Shown piece by piece: positions 42,152 through 51,005 of a DNA stretch of 64,000 nt; positions within the stretch are counted from its first letter, which is position 1, and each line of letters opens with the position of its first letter. Location: positions 434,001 to 498,000 of the forward strand of contig NZ_JACHJY010000007.1 in NCBI RefSeq assembly GCF_014203895.1, in the 5' to 3' direction. Under the pieces are notes generated by a model, which was not told the origin of the DNA, did not search any database, and saw only the letters and a list, made by a program, of their open reading frames with translations. Source of the stretch: Streptomyces nymphaeiformis (lineage in GTDB: Bacteria; Actinomycetota; Actinomycetes; Streptomycetales; Streptomycetaceae). A program made the position numbers and the translations under genes.

Positions 42152-43579
42152 ATGTCCGAGGCAGCCCCGAACGCCGCTCCCACCGCTCTGCGGCCCGCAC
42201 TGCTCAGTTTCCTGGGCGGTGTGGGGACGGTTACCGGAAGCAAGTTCCTGGTCGAGAGCGACCATGCGCGGATCCTCCTCGACTGCGGTCTCTTCCAGGG
42301 TTTCGCGACCTTGCGGCGCCGCAACTGGGAACGGTTCGCCCGTGACGCCGCGGACGTCGACGCCGTGGTCGTCACCCATGCCCACCTGGACCACTGCGGT
42401 TATCTGCCGCGTCTGGTCCGGCAGGGCTTCCGGGGACCGATCCTCACCAGCGCCCACACGGCCCGGCTCGCCGGGATCGTGCTGCGTGACAGCGCCCGGC
42501 TCCAGATGGAGGCGGCCCGGCACGCCGACGAGCACGGCTGGTCCAAGCACCGGCCGGCCAAGCCGCTGTACGACGACTCCGACGTGGAGAAGACGCTGGC
42601 GTTCTTCGACCCTGTCCCGGTCGGCGAGGACGTGGAGATCATGGCCGGCACCCGGCTGACGCTGCACCACGGCGGGCACATCCTGGGTTCGGCCTGGGCC
42701 CACATGACGCTGGAGGACGGGCACACCCTGGCCGTCTCCGGGGACCTGGGGCGGCCCGGACATCCGCTGCTGCTGCCGCCCGAGCCGTTCTCCGGCGCCG
42801 ACGTATTGCTGATGGAGTCCACGTACGGCGACCGTCGCCACGACCAGGAGTCCGCCCGGTCGGAGTTCGCCGCCGTGATCGCGCGGACCACCGCCAGGAA
42901 CGGCACCGTTGTCATCCCCGCCTTCGCGATCGACCGTACCGAGGTCGTCCTCCACGAACTGACCCTGCTGCGTGAGACGGGCGTCTTGCCCCGGTCGGTG
43001 CCCGTGTACGTGGACAGCCCCATGGCCCTGGCCGCACTCGACGTCTACCGGGACGCGGTACGCGAGCGTTCCCCCGAGTTGCGGCCGGAGATCCTCGCCG
43101 AGGGGGGTGCCGCGCTGAGCCCGGAGCCGTTCCTCGCCGCGCGTACCGTCCAGGAGTCCATAGAGATCAACGAGGTCCACGGGCCGGCCGTCATCGTCTC
43201 CTCGGCCGGCATGGCGACTGGCGGCCGCGTCCTGCACCACCTGCACCGGCTGCTCCCGGACCCGCGCAACGCGGTCGTCGTGGTCGGCTTCGCCGCGGCC
43301 GGCACCCGGGCGCGGGACCTCGTGGACGGTGCCCGGACGCTCAAGATGTTCGGCGAGTACGTGCCCGTACGGGCCGAGGTTGCCGACGTACCCCATTTCT
43401 CGGCGCACGCCGACGCCGGACAGATCATCGACTGGCTGCGCGCCGCCCCTCCCCCGCACACCACCTACCTCGTCCACGGCGAACCGGCCGCTTCCGAGGC
43501 GCTGCGCGACCGCATCGACCACGAACTGGGCTGGACGGCCGTCGTGCCCCGCTCCGGGGAGGCCGTCCTGGTCCGCTGA
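42152..43579 (+). CDS. MBL-fold beta-CASP ribonuclease-like protein
   Basis: 475 aa, ATG 42152 with GAAGGAGGG upstream. Metallo-beta-lactamase motif THAHLDHCG (His76, His78, Asp80, His81), further ligand HGGHILGSAW, then the beta-CASP insert (AFAIDRTEVVLHEL, YVDSPMA) and the closing motifs SSAGMATGGR and PHFSAHADAGQIIDWL. Proteins of this type act on RNA (CPSF-73-like, RNase J relatives). Homologues occur in dormancy regulons of actinobacteria. Monocistronic or first gene of a unit that continues after operator pair P4. Confidence 0.9.
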   Translation: MSEAAPNAAPTALRPALLSFLGGVGTVTGSKFLVESDHARILLDCGLFQGFATLRRRNWERFARDAADVDAVVVTHAHLDHCGYLPRLVRQGFRGPILTSAHTARLAGIVLRDSARLQMEAARHADEHGWSKHRPAKPLYDDSDVEKTLAFFDPVPVGEDVEIMAGTRLTLHHGGHILGSAWAHMTLEDGHTLAVSGDLGRPGHPLLLPPEPFSGADVLLMESTYGDRRHDQESARSEFAAVIARTTARNGTVVIPAFAIDRTEVVLHELTLLRETGVLPRSVPVYVDSPMALAALDVYRDAVRERSPELRPEILAEGGAALSPEPFLAARTVQESIEINEVHGPAVIVSSAGMATGGRVLHHLHRLLPDPRNAVVVVGFAAAGTRARDLVDGARTLKMFGEYVPVRAEVADVPHFSAHADAGQIIDWLRAAPPPHTTYLVHGEPAASEALRDRIDHELGWTAVVPRSGEAVLVR

Positions 43580-43582
43580 CGG

Positions 43583-43617
43583 GGGCCCTTTGGCCCCGGG
43601 TGGGACCTGCGCGGCCC
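43583..43617. promoter_or_regulatory. Operator pair P4
   Basis: GGGCCCTTTGGCCC (43583-43596) and GGACC-TGCGC-GGCCC (43603-43617); centres 20.5 bp apart. It ends 53 bp before the cNMP-binding gene and begins right after the RNase stop codon. Confidence 0.65.
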
Positions 43618-43670
43618 TCCCGGACGGCACCCGACCCGGGCGAGCCTGTGGGAAAGGGCTGGAGGACCTC

Positions 43671-44141
43671 ATGACCACCACGAGGACGCTGCTGAACGAA
43701 CTCGCTCCCGAGGCGCGTGACCGGCTACTGGAGCACGCTCGCACGGTGCAATTCCCCGCCGGGACGCGTATCTTCCGCGAGCGGCAGCACGCAGACCGCT
43801 TCTGGATCATCGAGACCGGCCGGGTCGAGCTCGACATGCACGTCCCCGGGCGCCGCAACGCCGTCGTGGACACCCTCGCGTCCGGCGCGCTCCTCGGCTG
43901 CTCCTGGATCATGCCCCCGCACATCTGGCACCTCGGCGCCACGGCGACGACCGAGGTCCACGCCCTCGAGTTCGACGCCCAGGCCGTCAGGGAGCTGTGC
44001 ACGGAGGACGCGGCCGTCGGCGAGGCGGTCTTCGCGTGCGTCGCCGCGGCGATGGCGCGTCGGCTCCTGTCCGCCCGCGACCGCCTGCTGGACGACCTCA
44101 TGCCGCGTATCGGCGCGGAACCCCTGGCCTACGCCCGATGA
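43671..44141 (+). CDS. Small cyclic-nucleotide-binding-type protein
   Basis: 156 aa, ATG 43671 after GGAGGACC. A single cNMP-binding (CAP-like) beta-roll without a DNA-binding domain: VQFPAGTRIFRERQHADRFW, IIETGRVELDMHV, TLASGALLGCSWIMPPH and VHALEFDAQAVRELC. Whether it binds cAMP is unclear: the phosphate-binding RxA part is not obvious. First gene of a rightward unit with two CBS genes and a membrane protein gene (12-bp gap, then ATGA overlaps). Confidence 0.85.
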   Translation: MTTTRTLLNELAPEARDRLLEHARTVQFPAGTRIFRERQHADRFWIIETGRVELDMHVPGRRNAVVDTLASGALLGCSWIMPPHIWHLGATATTEVHALEFDAQAVRELCTEDAAVGEAVFACVAAAMARRLLSARDRLLDDLMPRIGAEPLAYAR

Positions 44142-44153
44142 GGAGACAGAGTC

Positions 44154-44810
44154 ATGGCCACCCAGCCGTTCGCCGTCGCCGACGTGATGACCAAGAAGGT
44201 GGTCGCCGTCCAGCCCGGTGCGGAGTTCAAGGAGATCGTCGCCGCCATGGAGCGGTGGAAGGTGACCGCCGTGCCGGTCGTCGAGGGCGAGGGCCGCGTC
44301 GTCGGGGTGGTCTCCGAGGCCGACCTGCTCCTCAAGGAGGAGCTCCACGACCACCGCCTGGGTCTCGTGGAACAGATGCGGCGCCTCGACGCCACGGCCA
44401 AGGCGGGGTCTCACCGGGCCGAGGACCTGATGACCTCGCCCGCTGTCACCGTCGCTCTCGGTGCGTCCCTGCCCCAGGCCGCCCGCCTCATGGCTGCCCA
44501 TCGCGTGAAACGGCTACCGGTCGTCGACGCGAGCGGCGTCATCCAGGGGATCGTGAGCCGGTCCGACCTCCTCAAGGTCTTCCTCCGCCCGGACGAGGAC
44601 CTCGCCACCGAAGTGCGCCAGGACGTCGTCGAGCACCTGTTCCCCCTCTCTCATCGTCGGGTCGAGGTCCGTGTCGACGCCGGAGTCGTGACACTGTCCG
44701 GCGAGGTCCGCGACAGCGCGCTCATCCCGCTCGCAGCCCGCCTGGCCCGCGCCGTCGAAGGCATCGTGGACGTACGGTGCGAACTCACAGCAGAGGGTGA
44801 CAGGCGATGA
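44154..44810 (+). CDS. CBS-domain pair with BON domain
   Basis: 218 aa, ATG 44154. First CBS VADVMTKKVVAVQPGAEFKE to GVVSEADLLLKEE; a linker of about 30 residues; second CBS DLMTSPAVTVALGASLPQAA to GIVSRSDLLKVFLR; BON tail RRVEVRVDAGVVTLSGEV to VEGIVDVRCEL. Its stop overlaps the next CBS gene (ATGA). Same architecture as 28281 and 59714. Confidence 0.9.
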   Translation: MATQPFAVADVMTKKVVAVQPGAEFKEIVAAMERWKVTAVPVVEGEGRVVGVVSEADLLLKEELHDHRLGLVEQMRRLDATAKAGSHRAEDLMTSPAVTVALGASLPQAARLMAAHRVKRLPVVDASGVIQGIVSRSDLLKVFLRPDEDLATEVRQDVVEHLFPLSHRRVEVRVDAGVVTLSGEVRDSALIPLAARLARAVEGIVDVRCELTAEGDRR

Positions 44811-45421
44811 GGCACCGCAGCGTTGCGAATCTGATGACACCCACGGCGGTCAGCGTCGTACCGGGCACGACGTTCAAGGAGATCGCACGACTCCTGGACG
44901 AGTTCGACATCACCGCGGTGTGCGTGGTGGACGAGTCGAACCGGCCTCTGGGCGTTGTCTCGGAGGCGGACCTGGTACGCCGCCGTGCCGCCGGGGCCCG
45001 GCTCGACACCGCGGGCGCGCTCATGTCGAGCCCCGCCATCGTCGCCCGACCTGAGTGGAGCGTGGTGCGGGCCGCCCGCGTGATGGACCGGGCGGGGGTG
45101 AAGCGCCTGCCCGTGGTCGACGACGAAGGGCAGCTCGTGGGCATCCTCAGCCGCAGCGACCTCGTCCAGCTGTTCCTGCGCAGGGACCGGGCGATCCAGG
45201 AGGAGATCGTCGAGGACGTGGTCACCCACACCTTGGGGCTGAGCCCGTCCGCCCTGTCGGTCGAGGTGGTGGACGGCCGGGTCACGCTCAGCGGCACGGT
45301 ACGGCGCCGAAGCCTCGTGCCGGTGATTCTCAGGCTCTGCAACAGCGTCGACGGTGTCGTGGGGGTCATCGATCGGCTCACGTACGAAGACGACGACCTG
45401 CCGAAGGAGGGACGATCATGA
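44807..45421 (+). CDS. CBS-domain pair with BON domain
   Basis: 204 aa, ATG 44807 (ATGA overlap). CBS repeats NLMTPTAVSVVPGTTFKEIA to GVVSEADLVRRRA and ALMSSPAIVARPEWSVVRAA to GILSRSDLVQLFLR, with BON tail SVEVVDGRVTLSGTV to VDGVVGVIDRL. Closest to the genes at 60767 and 36084 in the first repeat (TFKEIARLLDEFDITAV). Its stop overlaps the DUF4389 gene. Confidence 0.9.
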   Translation: MRHRSVANLMTPTAVSVVPGTTFKEIARLLDEFDITAVCVVDESNRPLGVVSEADLVRRRAAGARLDTAGALMSSPAIVARPEWSVVRAARVMDRAGVKRLPVVDDEGQLVGILSRSDLVQLFLRRDRAIQEEIVEDVVTHTLGLSPSALSVEVVDGRVTLSGTVRRRSLVPVILRLCNSVDGVVGVIDRLTYEDDDLPKEGRS

Positions 45422-46080
45422 ACACCCCGAGCACCACCCCGCATGCTCCTGTGGTGGTGACGGCCGAACTCGACAGCCGGCTGTCCCGTTGGCTGTGGCT
45501 GGTCAAATGGATCCTGGTGATCCCCCACTGGATCGTGCTGTTCTTCCTCTGGATCGCCTTCCTCGTCGTGACGGTGATCGCGTTCTTCGCCATCCTCTTC
45601 ACAGAGCGCTTCCCGCGGGGCCTGTTCGACTTCAACCTCGGTGTGCTCCGCTGGTCATGGCGAGTGTCGTACTACTCGTACGGCGCCCTCGGCACCGACC
45701 GCTACCCGCCCTTCAGCCTGGGCCCCGAGCCCGGCTACCCCGCTCGGCTCGACATCGTCTATCCGGAGCGGCTCTCCCGCTCGCAGGTGCTGGTCAAGTG
45801 GTGGCTGCTCGCCATCCCCCACTACCTGGTGATCGCCTTCTTCACCGGCGGGATGGAGGTCCACTGGTGGAGCGGCGGCCTGATCACGCTGCTCACGCTT
45901 ATCGCAGGCTTCGCCGTGGCCTTCACCGACCGGTATCCGCGCGACCTGTTCGCCCTGATCGTCGGCCTGAACCGCTGGGTCCTGCGCGTCGCCGCCTACG
46001 CGAGCCTCATGACGGACGCCTATCCGCCGTTCCGTCTCGACCAGGGTGGTTACGAGCCGGTCGTGGGTGCCGCGCGCTGA
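45418..46080 (+). CDS. DUF4389 membrane protein
   Basis: 220 aa, ATG 45418 with GAAGGAGGG upstream and an ATGA overlap. Three strongly hydrophobic segments (about 30-60, 125-147, 153-170), with repeated motif pairs TERFPRGLFDFNLGVLRWSW / TDRYPRDLFALIVGLNRWVL and YPPF, the hallmark of DUF4389. Function unknown. The 3' end overlaps the 3' end of the converging ATPase gene by 31 bp. Confidence 0.88.
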   Translation: MNTPSTTPHAPVVVTAELDSRLSRWLWLVKWILVIPHWIVLFFLWIAFLVVTVIAFFAILFTERFPRGLFDFNLGVLRWSWRVSYYSYGALGTDRYPPFSLGPEPGYPARLDIVYPERLSRSQVLVKWWLLAIPHYLVIAFFTGGMEVHWWSGGLITLLTLIAGFAVAFTDRYPRDLFALIVGLNRWVLRVAAYASLMTDAYPPFRLDQGGYEPVVGAAR

Positions 46081-48749
46081 CGGCGCCGCCTGGCGCGCCG
46101 CAGCTCGTCCGTGCCCCACACCAGGACCGGGAACGTCGCGATGAGCAGAACGACGTCCAGGGGTAGGGCGGCCGTGCCGAAGAGGTGCTGGAGCGGGGGC
46201 GCGTAGACGAGGGCGGCGGTGAACGCGAGTTCGAAGGCGATACCTGCGAGCAGCAGCGGATTCGAGAACACCCCGATGTCGCGGAGTGCCGCGTGGTCGG
46301 TGCGGGCCGCGAAGGCCGTACCGACCTGGCAGGTGACGATGCCGGCGAAGGTGGCCGTGGTGGCTGTCACGTAGGCGTGGTGCAGGGGGCTGCCCGTACC
46401 CGTGGGATCGCCCGGCTGCCAGCCCGCGCGCCAGAGCACGTAGAAGAAGCCGGCCATGACGAGGGCGGCCGACACCAGGCCCAGGTAGCCCCAGCTGCGG
46501 ACGAGCATGTCGCGGGAGATCACGCCCTGGTGCCGTGGTCGGGGCGGCCGCTGCATGATGCCGGGCTCGGAGCGTTCCCGGCCGAGGGCGAGGGCGGGCA
46601 GGGTCTCGGTGCCGAGGTCGATGGCGAGGATCTGCAGGACGGTGAGGGGAAGCGGGACGGCGCCGGCGGAGAGCGCGAAGACGAGGAAGGGCACGATCTC
46701 CGGGGTGGCGTGGGCGAAGATGTAGACGATGAACTTGCGGACGTTGTCGTAGACGCGGCGCCCGGATTCGACGGCGGTCACGATGGTGGCGAAGTCGTCG
46801 TCGGTGAGGACCATGGTGGCGGCCTCGCGGGCCACGTCGGTGCCGGAGCGTCCCATGGCCACCCCGATGTGAGCGCGGTGCAGCGCGGGGGCGTCGTTGA
46901 CCCCGTCACCCGTCATGGCGACGATCCGGCCGTGGGCCCGCAGGGTGTCCGCCACCTTGAGTTTCGTCTCGGGCGAGGAGCGGGCGAAGACGATCTCGGC
47001 GTCGCCTTCCACGAGGAGTCGGTCGAGCTCGTCGTCGCGCAGCGACTCGGAAGCCGCGACCACGTGCAGGCTGGGGACTCCGATGCCCACCTCCCGGGCG
47101 ACGGCCGCGGCGGTGGCTCCGCTGTCCCCCGTCACGACGTGGACCCGGATCCCGGCCTCGTGGCAGCGGCGGACGGCCTCCGTCACCTCGGGGCGCGGCG
47201 GGTCGTACAGTCCGACCAGACCGAGCAGCGTCAGTCCCGATTCGGCGTCCGGGCGTTGTGCCGGCGCCCGAGCGCCCGGCGGGAGGTCACGCGCGGCGAC
47301 GGCGAGGACCCGCATGCCGCCCCGGGCCAGTTCCTCCGCCGCCGCGCGGGCGGCGTCCGTGGCGGAGCCGGGAAGGACACGTGCCAGGACCGCTTCAGGC
47401 GCTCCCTTGGCGACGATCCGCAGGTGACCCGTCGCCTCGTCTTCCTGCACGACCGACATCAGCCGCAGTCGCGGATCGAAGCGGAACAGTCCCCGCCGTT
47501 CCGCGTCGCGCCGGGCGAGGTCCACAGGGGCCCCGTGGTCGGCGGCCCCGGTGACGAGGGCGGCCTCGGTCGGATCACCGTGCAGCTCGCCCTCCTCCTC
47601 GCGGGTGACGGTGGTGCACAGGGCACTCGCCCGCACCAGCTCCTGCGCCCAGGGCCCGGGTTCCGCTCCGTGCCCCGCCGTCCAGAGAGCTCTCAGGCGC
47701 ATGCGGTTGCGGGTCAGCGTGCCGGTCTTGTCCGTGCAGATGACGTTCGTGGAGCCGAGAGTCTCCACGGCGCTGAGTCGTTTCACCAGGGCGCCCTCGC
47801 GAGCCAGCGCGCGGACGCCCACGGCGAGGGCCAGCGTGATGGTCGGAAGCAGACCCTCGGGGACGTTGGCGACGAGGAGCCCGATGGCGAACATGAGGGA
47901 GTCGGTCACCGGCAGTCCGACAGCCACCCCCAGGACGAGGAACACGGCTCCCATGCCGGTGGCAACGCCGGCGATGAGCCAGGCGACCTTCCTGACCTGT
48001 CGTTCCAACGGGCTGGCCTCGCGCCGGGTCCGCTGGCTGAGGGCGGCGATCCGGCCGAGCTCGGTGTGGTTGCCGGTGGCGAACACGATGGCCCGAGCCT
48101 GTCCCTCGACACAGGTCGTCCCGCTGAAGACGAGGTTCGGCTCCTCCAGCAGCGGGGCACCGAGGAGACCGGCCGCGGCCATGCGTTCGGCGGGGACGGA
48201 CTCCCCCGTGAGCATCGACAGATCGACTTCCACTCCTCCTTCGGTGACGCGCGCGTCGGCGGGCACCTTGTCGCCCTCTTCCAGGAGGATCACGTCGCCG
48301 GGCACCAGGTCGCGGGCCTCCACGGTGAGGGGCCGGCCGTCGCGCACGGCGAGGGCGTGCGCGGGCAGGTACCGGGCGAGGGTCTCCACCGCCCGCTCGG
48401 CCTGCCGTTCCTGGAGCAGCGCGAAAGCCGCGTTGACGGCGATGACCGCCAGGATCGCCCAACCGAGCACTCCGAGATCCGCGACGAAGGCCAGTGCGGC
48501 GGCGGCCCAGAGCAGCAGGGCGAGGGGGTGGACCAGCTGCCCGACCAGCTCTCGCGCGAAAGAGGAGCGGGCCTTGCGCCGCACCTCGTTGGGTCCGTGG
48601 ACGGCGAGCCGGCGGGCGGCCTCGCGGGCGGACAGCCCGTCCGGTCCTGTGGCGAGTTCCCGGCGGAGCCTGGGCAGGGGCTCGCTGGGGTCGAAGGGCA
48701 GCGCCTCGCTGGGCGTGGCCGCCCGGCCCGTGGCGGCGCGGTCAGTCAT
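46050..48749 (-). CDS. P2-type cation-transporting ATPase
   Basis: 899 aa from ATG 48749, which lies 8 bp inside the end of the upstream gene. N-terminal domain (GLSAREAARRLAVHGPNEV), actuator DLSMLTGESVPA, M4 motif ANVPEGLLPTITLALAV, phosphorylation site CTDKTGTLTRNR, KGAPEAVL, TGDGVNDAPALHRAHIG, and six C-terminal helices. The NVPEGLLPT stretch is that of Na/K- or Ca-type P2 pumps rather than heavy-metal P1B pumps. It is different from, and not a duplicate of, the pump at 31447. Paired with the Rv1733c-like gene. Confidence 0.9.
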   Translation of the reverse strand: MTDRAATGRAATPSEALPFDPSEPLPRLRRELATGPDGLSAREAARRLAVHGPNEVRRKARSSFARELVGQLVHPLALLLWAAAALAFVADLGVLGWAILAVIAVNAAFALLQERQAERAVETLARYLPAHALAVRDGRPLTVEARDLVPGDVILLEEGDKVPADARVTEGGVEVDLSMLTGESVPAERMAAAGLLGAPLLEEPNLVFSGTTCVEGQARAIVFATGNHTELGRIAALSQRTRREASPLERQVRKVAWLIAGVATGMGAVFLVLGVAVGLPVTDSLMFAIGLLVANVPEGLLPTITLALAVGVRALAREGALVKRLSAVETLGSTNVICTDKTGTLTRNRMRLRALWTAGHGAEPGPWAQELVRASALCTTVTREEEGELHGDPTEAALVTGAADHGAPVDLARRDAERRGLFRFDPRLRLMSVVQEDEATGHLRIVAKGAPEAVLARVLPGSATDAARAAAEELARGGMRVLAVAARDLPPGARAPAQRPDAESGLTLLGLVGLYDPPRPEVTEAVRRCHEAGIRVHVVTGDSGATAAAVAREVGIGVPSLHVVAASESLRDDELDRLLVEGDAEIVFARSSPETKLKVADTLRAHGRIVAMTGDGVNDAPALHRAHIGVAMGRSGTDVAREAATMVLTDDDFATIVTAVESGRRVYDNVRKFIVYIFAHATPEIVPFLVFALSAGAVPLPLTVLQILAIDLGTETLPALALGRERSEPGIMQRPPRPRHQGVISRDMLVRSWGYLGLVSAALVMAGFFYVLWRAGWQPGDPTGTGSPLHHAYVTATTATFAGIVTCQVGTAFAARTDHAALRDIGVFSNPLLLAGIAFELAFTAALVYAPPLQHLFGTAALPLDVVLLIATFPVLVWGTDELRRARRRRQRAAPTTGS

Positions 48750-49335
48750 CGTCGGTCCCCGGCGCCTTCCCCCGGCGGAGCCGACCGGACCACACGGGTT
48801 CGACCTCTTCCCACTCCTGTTCCCAGACCGCGAGCCGGCGGGCTTCGGTCCGCCGTCGTACAAGGGCGAGAACGCCAGCCCCGATCGCTCCGACGGAGGC
48901 CGTGGCAACGCTGCCGCCCGAAAGTGAGGTCAGCGCGCGGTCAGCGGCGCTACCCGGGGGGCGTGCGGGGGTGCCGGTGTCGTCCACCCAGATCGTCACC
49001 GTGCGGCCCTGGGGCGTGCGGGGAGGGACGTGGATGGTGCCGGACCGACGGACGTGCTCAGGCTGTTCCCAGACCGCAGGTGCGAGCGCCCGCGGTGTCG
49101 ATCCGTACCGGGTGGCGACGGGCGGGTCCTTGGCCGTCCCGGTGGTGGTTGCCTGCACCTGGTGGCGGTGGGTGGCGAGTTCACGGTCGGCCTTGGCGCC
49201 GGCGCTCCAAAGGCTCGCGGTGGCCACGGCGCCGCAGATCAAGGAGATCGTCAGGACGAGGATCAGTGCGGCGCGCCCGCGGGGTCCCAGCCCGGACGCC
49301 GGGGGTCGCGGTTCCGACCGCTTGCGGTGGTCCAT
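48742..49335 (-). CDS. Rv1733c-like membrane protein
   Basis: 197 aa, ATG 49335. A basic N-terminus, a transmembrane helix (about 22-45, RAALILVLTISLICGAVATA), an extracytoplasmic part with VWEQPEHVRRSGTIHVPPRT, a second helix (about 140-162, GGSVATASVGAIGAGVLALV), and a charged tail with EQEWEEVEPVWS. The arrangement matches Rv1733c of M. tuberculosis, a DosR-regulon antigen; function unknown. The end overlaps the ATPase start by 8 bp. Confidence 0.85.
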   Translation of the reverse strand: MDHRKRSEPRPPASGLGPRGRAALILVLTISLICGAVATASLWSAGAKADRELATHRHQVQATTTGTAKDPPVATRYGSTPRALAPAVWEQPEHVRRSGTIHVPPRTPQGRTVTIWVDDTGTPARPPGSAADRALTSLSGGSVATASVGAIGAGVLALVRRRTEARRLAVWEQEWEEVEPVWSGRLRRGKAPGTDDD

Positions 49336-49383
49336 GTCGCACCTCTGGGTGGAGTGGCCTCCAGGACGGGCCGACGAGACCGG

Positions 49384-49871
49384 TCAGCGTGTGGTGCCGA
49401 GTTCGGTCCCGATGTGGTGGTCCCAGTCCTGGATCCGTTCCGGGTTGCGGAAGTCTCCGCCCTTGCCGTGGCGGACCAGGGACCGGCTGATGCGGCCGGG
49501 CGTCTCGGCGGTCACAGCGCCCCCGAAGGTCATGTGCTCCCGGGCGCCGAGTTTCTTCATCCGGCGGGCCACGCCGGGTACCGGCGGGATGTCGTGCTGC
49601 TCGGCGGAGCTGTCGATGGGCCCGCTGCTGAAGAGCCAGACGGGCCGATGGCGGAGCTGGTCGGCGTTGCGCCGGGCGCACCGTCGCGCCTTGCCGTTCC
49701 AGTGCCCGGCGTAGAGGGCTCCGTCGTAGCCGCTGACGTCGGAGACGACGTCGGCCGGCAGGACGACGGCCTCGAAGCCGTCGGCCTGGAGCGTCCGGCC
49801 GATCTCGTCGGCGATCCCCCTGGTCGCGCCGTGCTTGCTGCCGTAGGCGACCAGGACTCGCTTGGGTTCAC
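49384..49871 (-). CDS. Flavodoxin-domain protein with apparent frameshift at the start
   Basis: The protein frame reads KRVLVAYGSKHGATRGIADE, then YDGALYAGHWNGKARRCAR, LFSSGPIDSS and a C-terminal REHMTFGGAVT segment, a standard flavodoxin_5-type domain. But this frame has no start codon. The expected start is GTG 49871, which overlaps the Hsp20 stop (GTGA) and follows GGAGGA at ideal distance; from it the frame diverges after three codons. One additional base in the CCC at 49864-49866 would join GTG AAC CC. to AAG CGA GTC. So either the assembly lacks one base or the gene is broken in this strain. Confidence 0.7.
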
Positions 49872-50323
49872 GACGTGGCTCCTCCGGGCGGGGTACCGCC
49901 TCGCTTCACCGGGATGGTGCGTGCGGCGCCGGTCTTCTCCTCGGGCATCGGAACGCGGATGGTGAGGATGCCGTCCTCGTACGACGCCTCGACGTCGTCG
50001 ACCGGGATCGTGGCCGGGAGACGCACGGTCCTGCGGAACGATCCGTAGCGGAACTCCGAGTGCTCCTTGTCCTCCTCGCTCTCGCTGTGCTCCGCGCTCA
50101 CCGTGATCAGGTTGTCATCGACGGTGATGGTGAAATCGTCGGGGTCCATTCCGGGCAGTTCGGCCCGCAGCACGTACCCGCCGGCGCCGCTGGACACTTC
50201 TACCGGGATGGAGTGCGCAGCCGTCGCGGGGCGCCATCCGGGCAGCCCCGGAAACTCACGGTTGAACCAGGTGTCGAAGTCTGGGAACAGGCTGTGACTG
50301 CGTTCCACCTTGCCTCCGGCCAT
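49868..50323 (-). CDS. Small heat-shock protein (Hsp20/alpha-crystallin)
   Basis: 151 aa from ATG 50323 after GAGGAGC. An N-terminal arm (RSHSLFPDFDTWFNREFPGL) is followed by the alpha-crystallin domain: YVLRAELPGMDPDDFTITVD, EFRYGSFRRTVRLPATI and YEDGILTIRVPMPEE, then the VKRGG tail. ATP-independent chaperone of the type represented by HspX in the DosR regulon. Operator pair P5 lies about 160 bp upstream. Coupled to the flavodoxin gene by GTGA. Confidence 0.92.
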   Translation of the reverse strand: MAGGKVERSHSLFPDFDTWFNREFPGLPGWRPATAAHSIPVEVSSGAGGYVLRAELPGMDPDDFTITVDDNLITVSAEHSESEEDKEHSEFRYGSFRRTVRLPATIPVDDVEASYEDGILTIRVPMPEEKTGAARTIPVKRGGTPPGGATS

Positions 50324-50479
50324 TGTTCTGCTCCTCGTTTCGGGGCCCAGGACGGTCGCCGAGGACCCGAGTCGGTGCGGACGGGCGGTGGACCGGATTA
50401 CGGGGGCCGGTCCGCCTCCGTAACCCCATCGTCCGCCCGTGAGGTCATGTGGCGCAGCGTCCAAGAGGGCTGTCCGACG

Positions 50480-50513
50480 GGGCCGAACGGGCCGCACCTG
50501 GACCGATAGGCCC
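50480..50513. promoter_or_regulatory. Operator pair P5
   Basis: GGGCCGAACGGGCC (50480-50493) and GGACCGATAGGCCC (50500-50513); centres exactly 20 bp apart. It lies between the Hrp1-like gene (ends at 50537) and the Hsp20 start at 50323. The 213-bp gap has no gene. Confidence 0.65.
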
Positions 50514-50536
50514 ATGGCACCACGGCTCTGGTGCTG

Positions 50537-50950
50537 TCAGCGGCAGATCTCTTCGACGAACTGGCCGACCCGTTCCTCCGGCAGGTGCTTCGCCAGGTCT
50601 GCCTCGCTGATCATGCCGACCAGGCGGTGGTCGTCGATCACGGGTACGCGGCGGATGCGGTGCTCCTGCATGGTGCGGAGCACCTTCTCGCTGTCGGCGT
50701 CCGCGTCGACCGTGACCGGCTTGCCCTGGGCGAGGAGTCCGGCCGTCATGTGGTGGGGATCCTTGCCCTTGGCGAGGCACTTCACCACGATGTCCCGGTC
50801 GGTGATGATGCCGTGGAGCCGGTTGTCCGGCCCGCAGATGGGCAGTGCGCCGACGTCGAGTTCGCTCATGCGGCGTGCCGCGTCCATCAGGGTCTCGTTC
50901 TCCTGCACGCAGCTCGCGCCGGCGTGCATCATCTCCCTTGCGGTCGTCAT
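50537..50950 (-). CDS. hrp1: Hrp1-like CBS-domain protein
   Basis: 137 aa, ATG 50950 with AAAGGAGG upstream. Only two CBS motifs and no BON: TTAREMMHAGASCVQENETL to GIITDRDIVVKCLA, and EHRIRRVPVIDDHRLVGMIS to EADLAKHLPEERVGQFVEEI. It is strikingly like Hrp1 (Rv2626c), a hypoxic-response protein of M. tuberculosis, from the MTTAR start to the QFV end. Shortest CBS protein in the cluster. Confidence 0.9.
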   Translation of the reverse strand: MTTAREMMHAGASCVQENETLMDAARRMSELDVGALPICGPDNRLHGIITDRDIVVKCLAKGKDPHHMTAGLLAQGKPVTVDADADSEKVLRTMQEHRIRRVPVIDDHRLVGMISEADLAKHLPEERVGQFVEEICR

Positions 50951-51005
50951 GGCCGCGTCCTCCTTTCAGGCCCCCTGCTCGCGATCCGGCCGCTTCACCG
51001 TCGGT

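Noticed and set aside
46185..49490. Open frame of about 1,101 codons on the plus strand opposite the P-type ATPase
   Set aside because: It is the antisense shadow of the ATPase and Rv1733c-like genes; composition is not protein-like.
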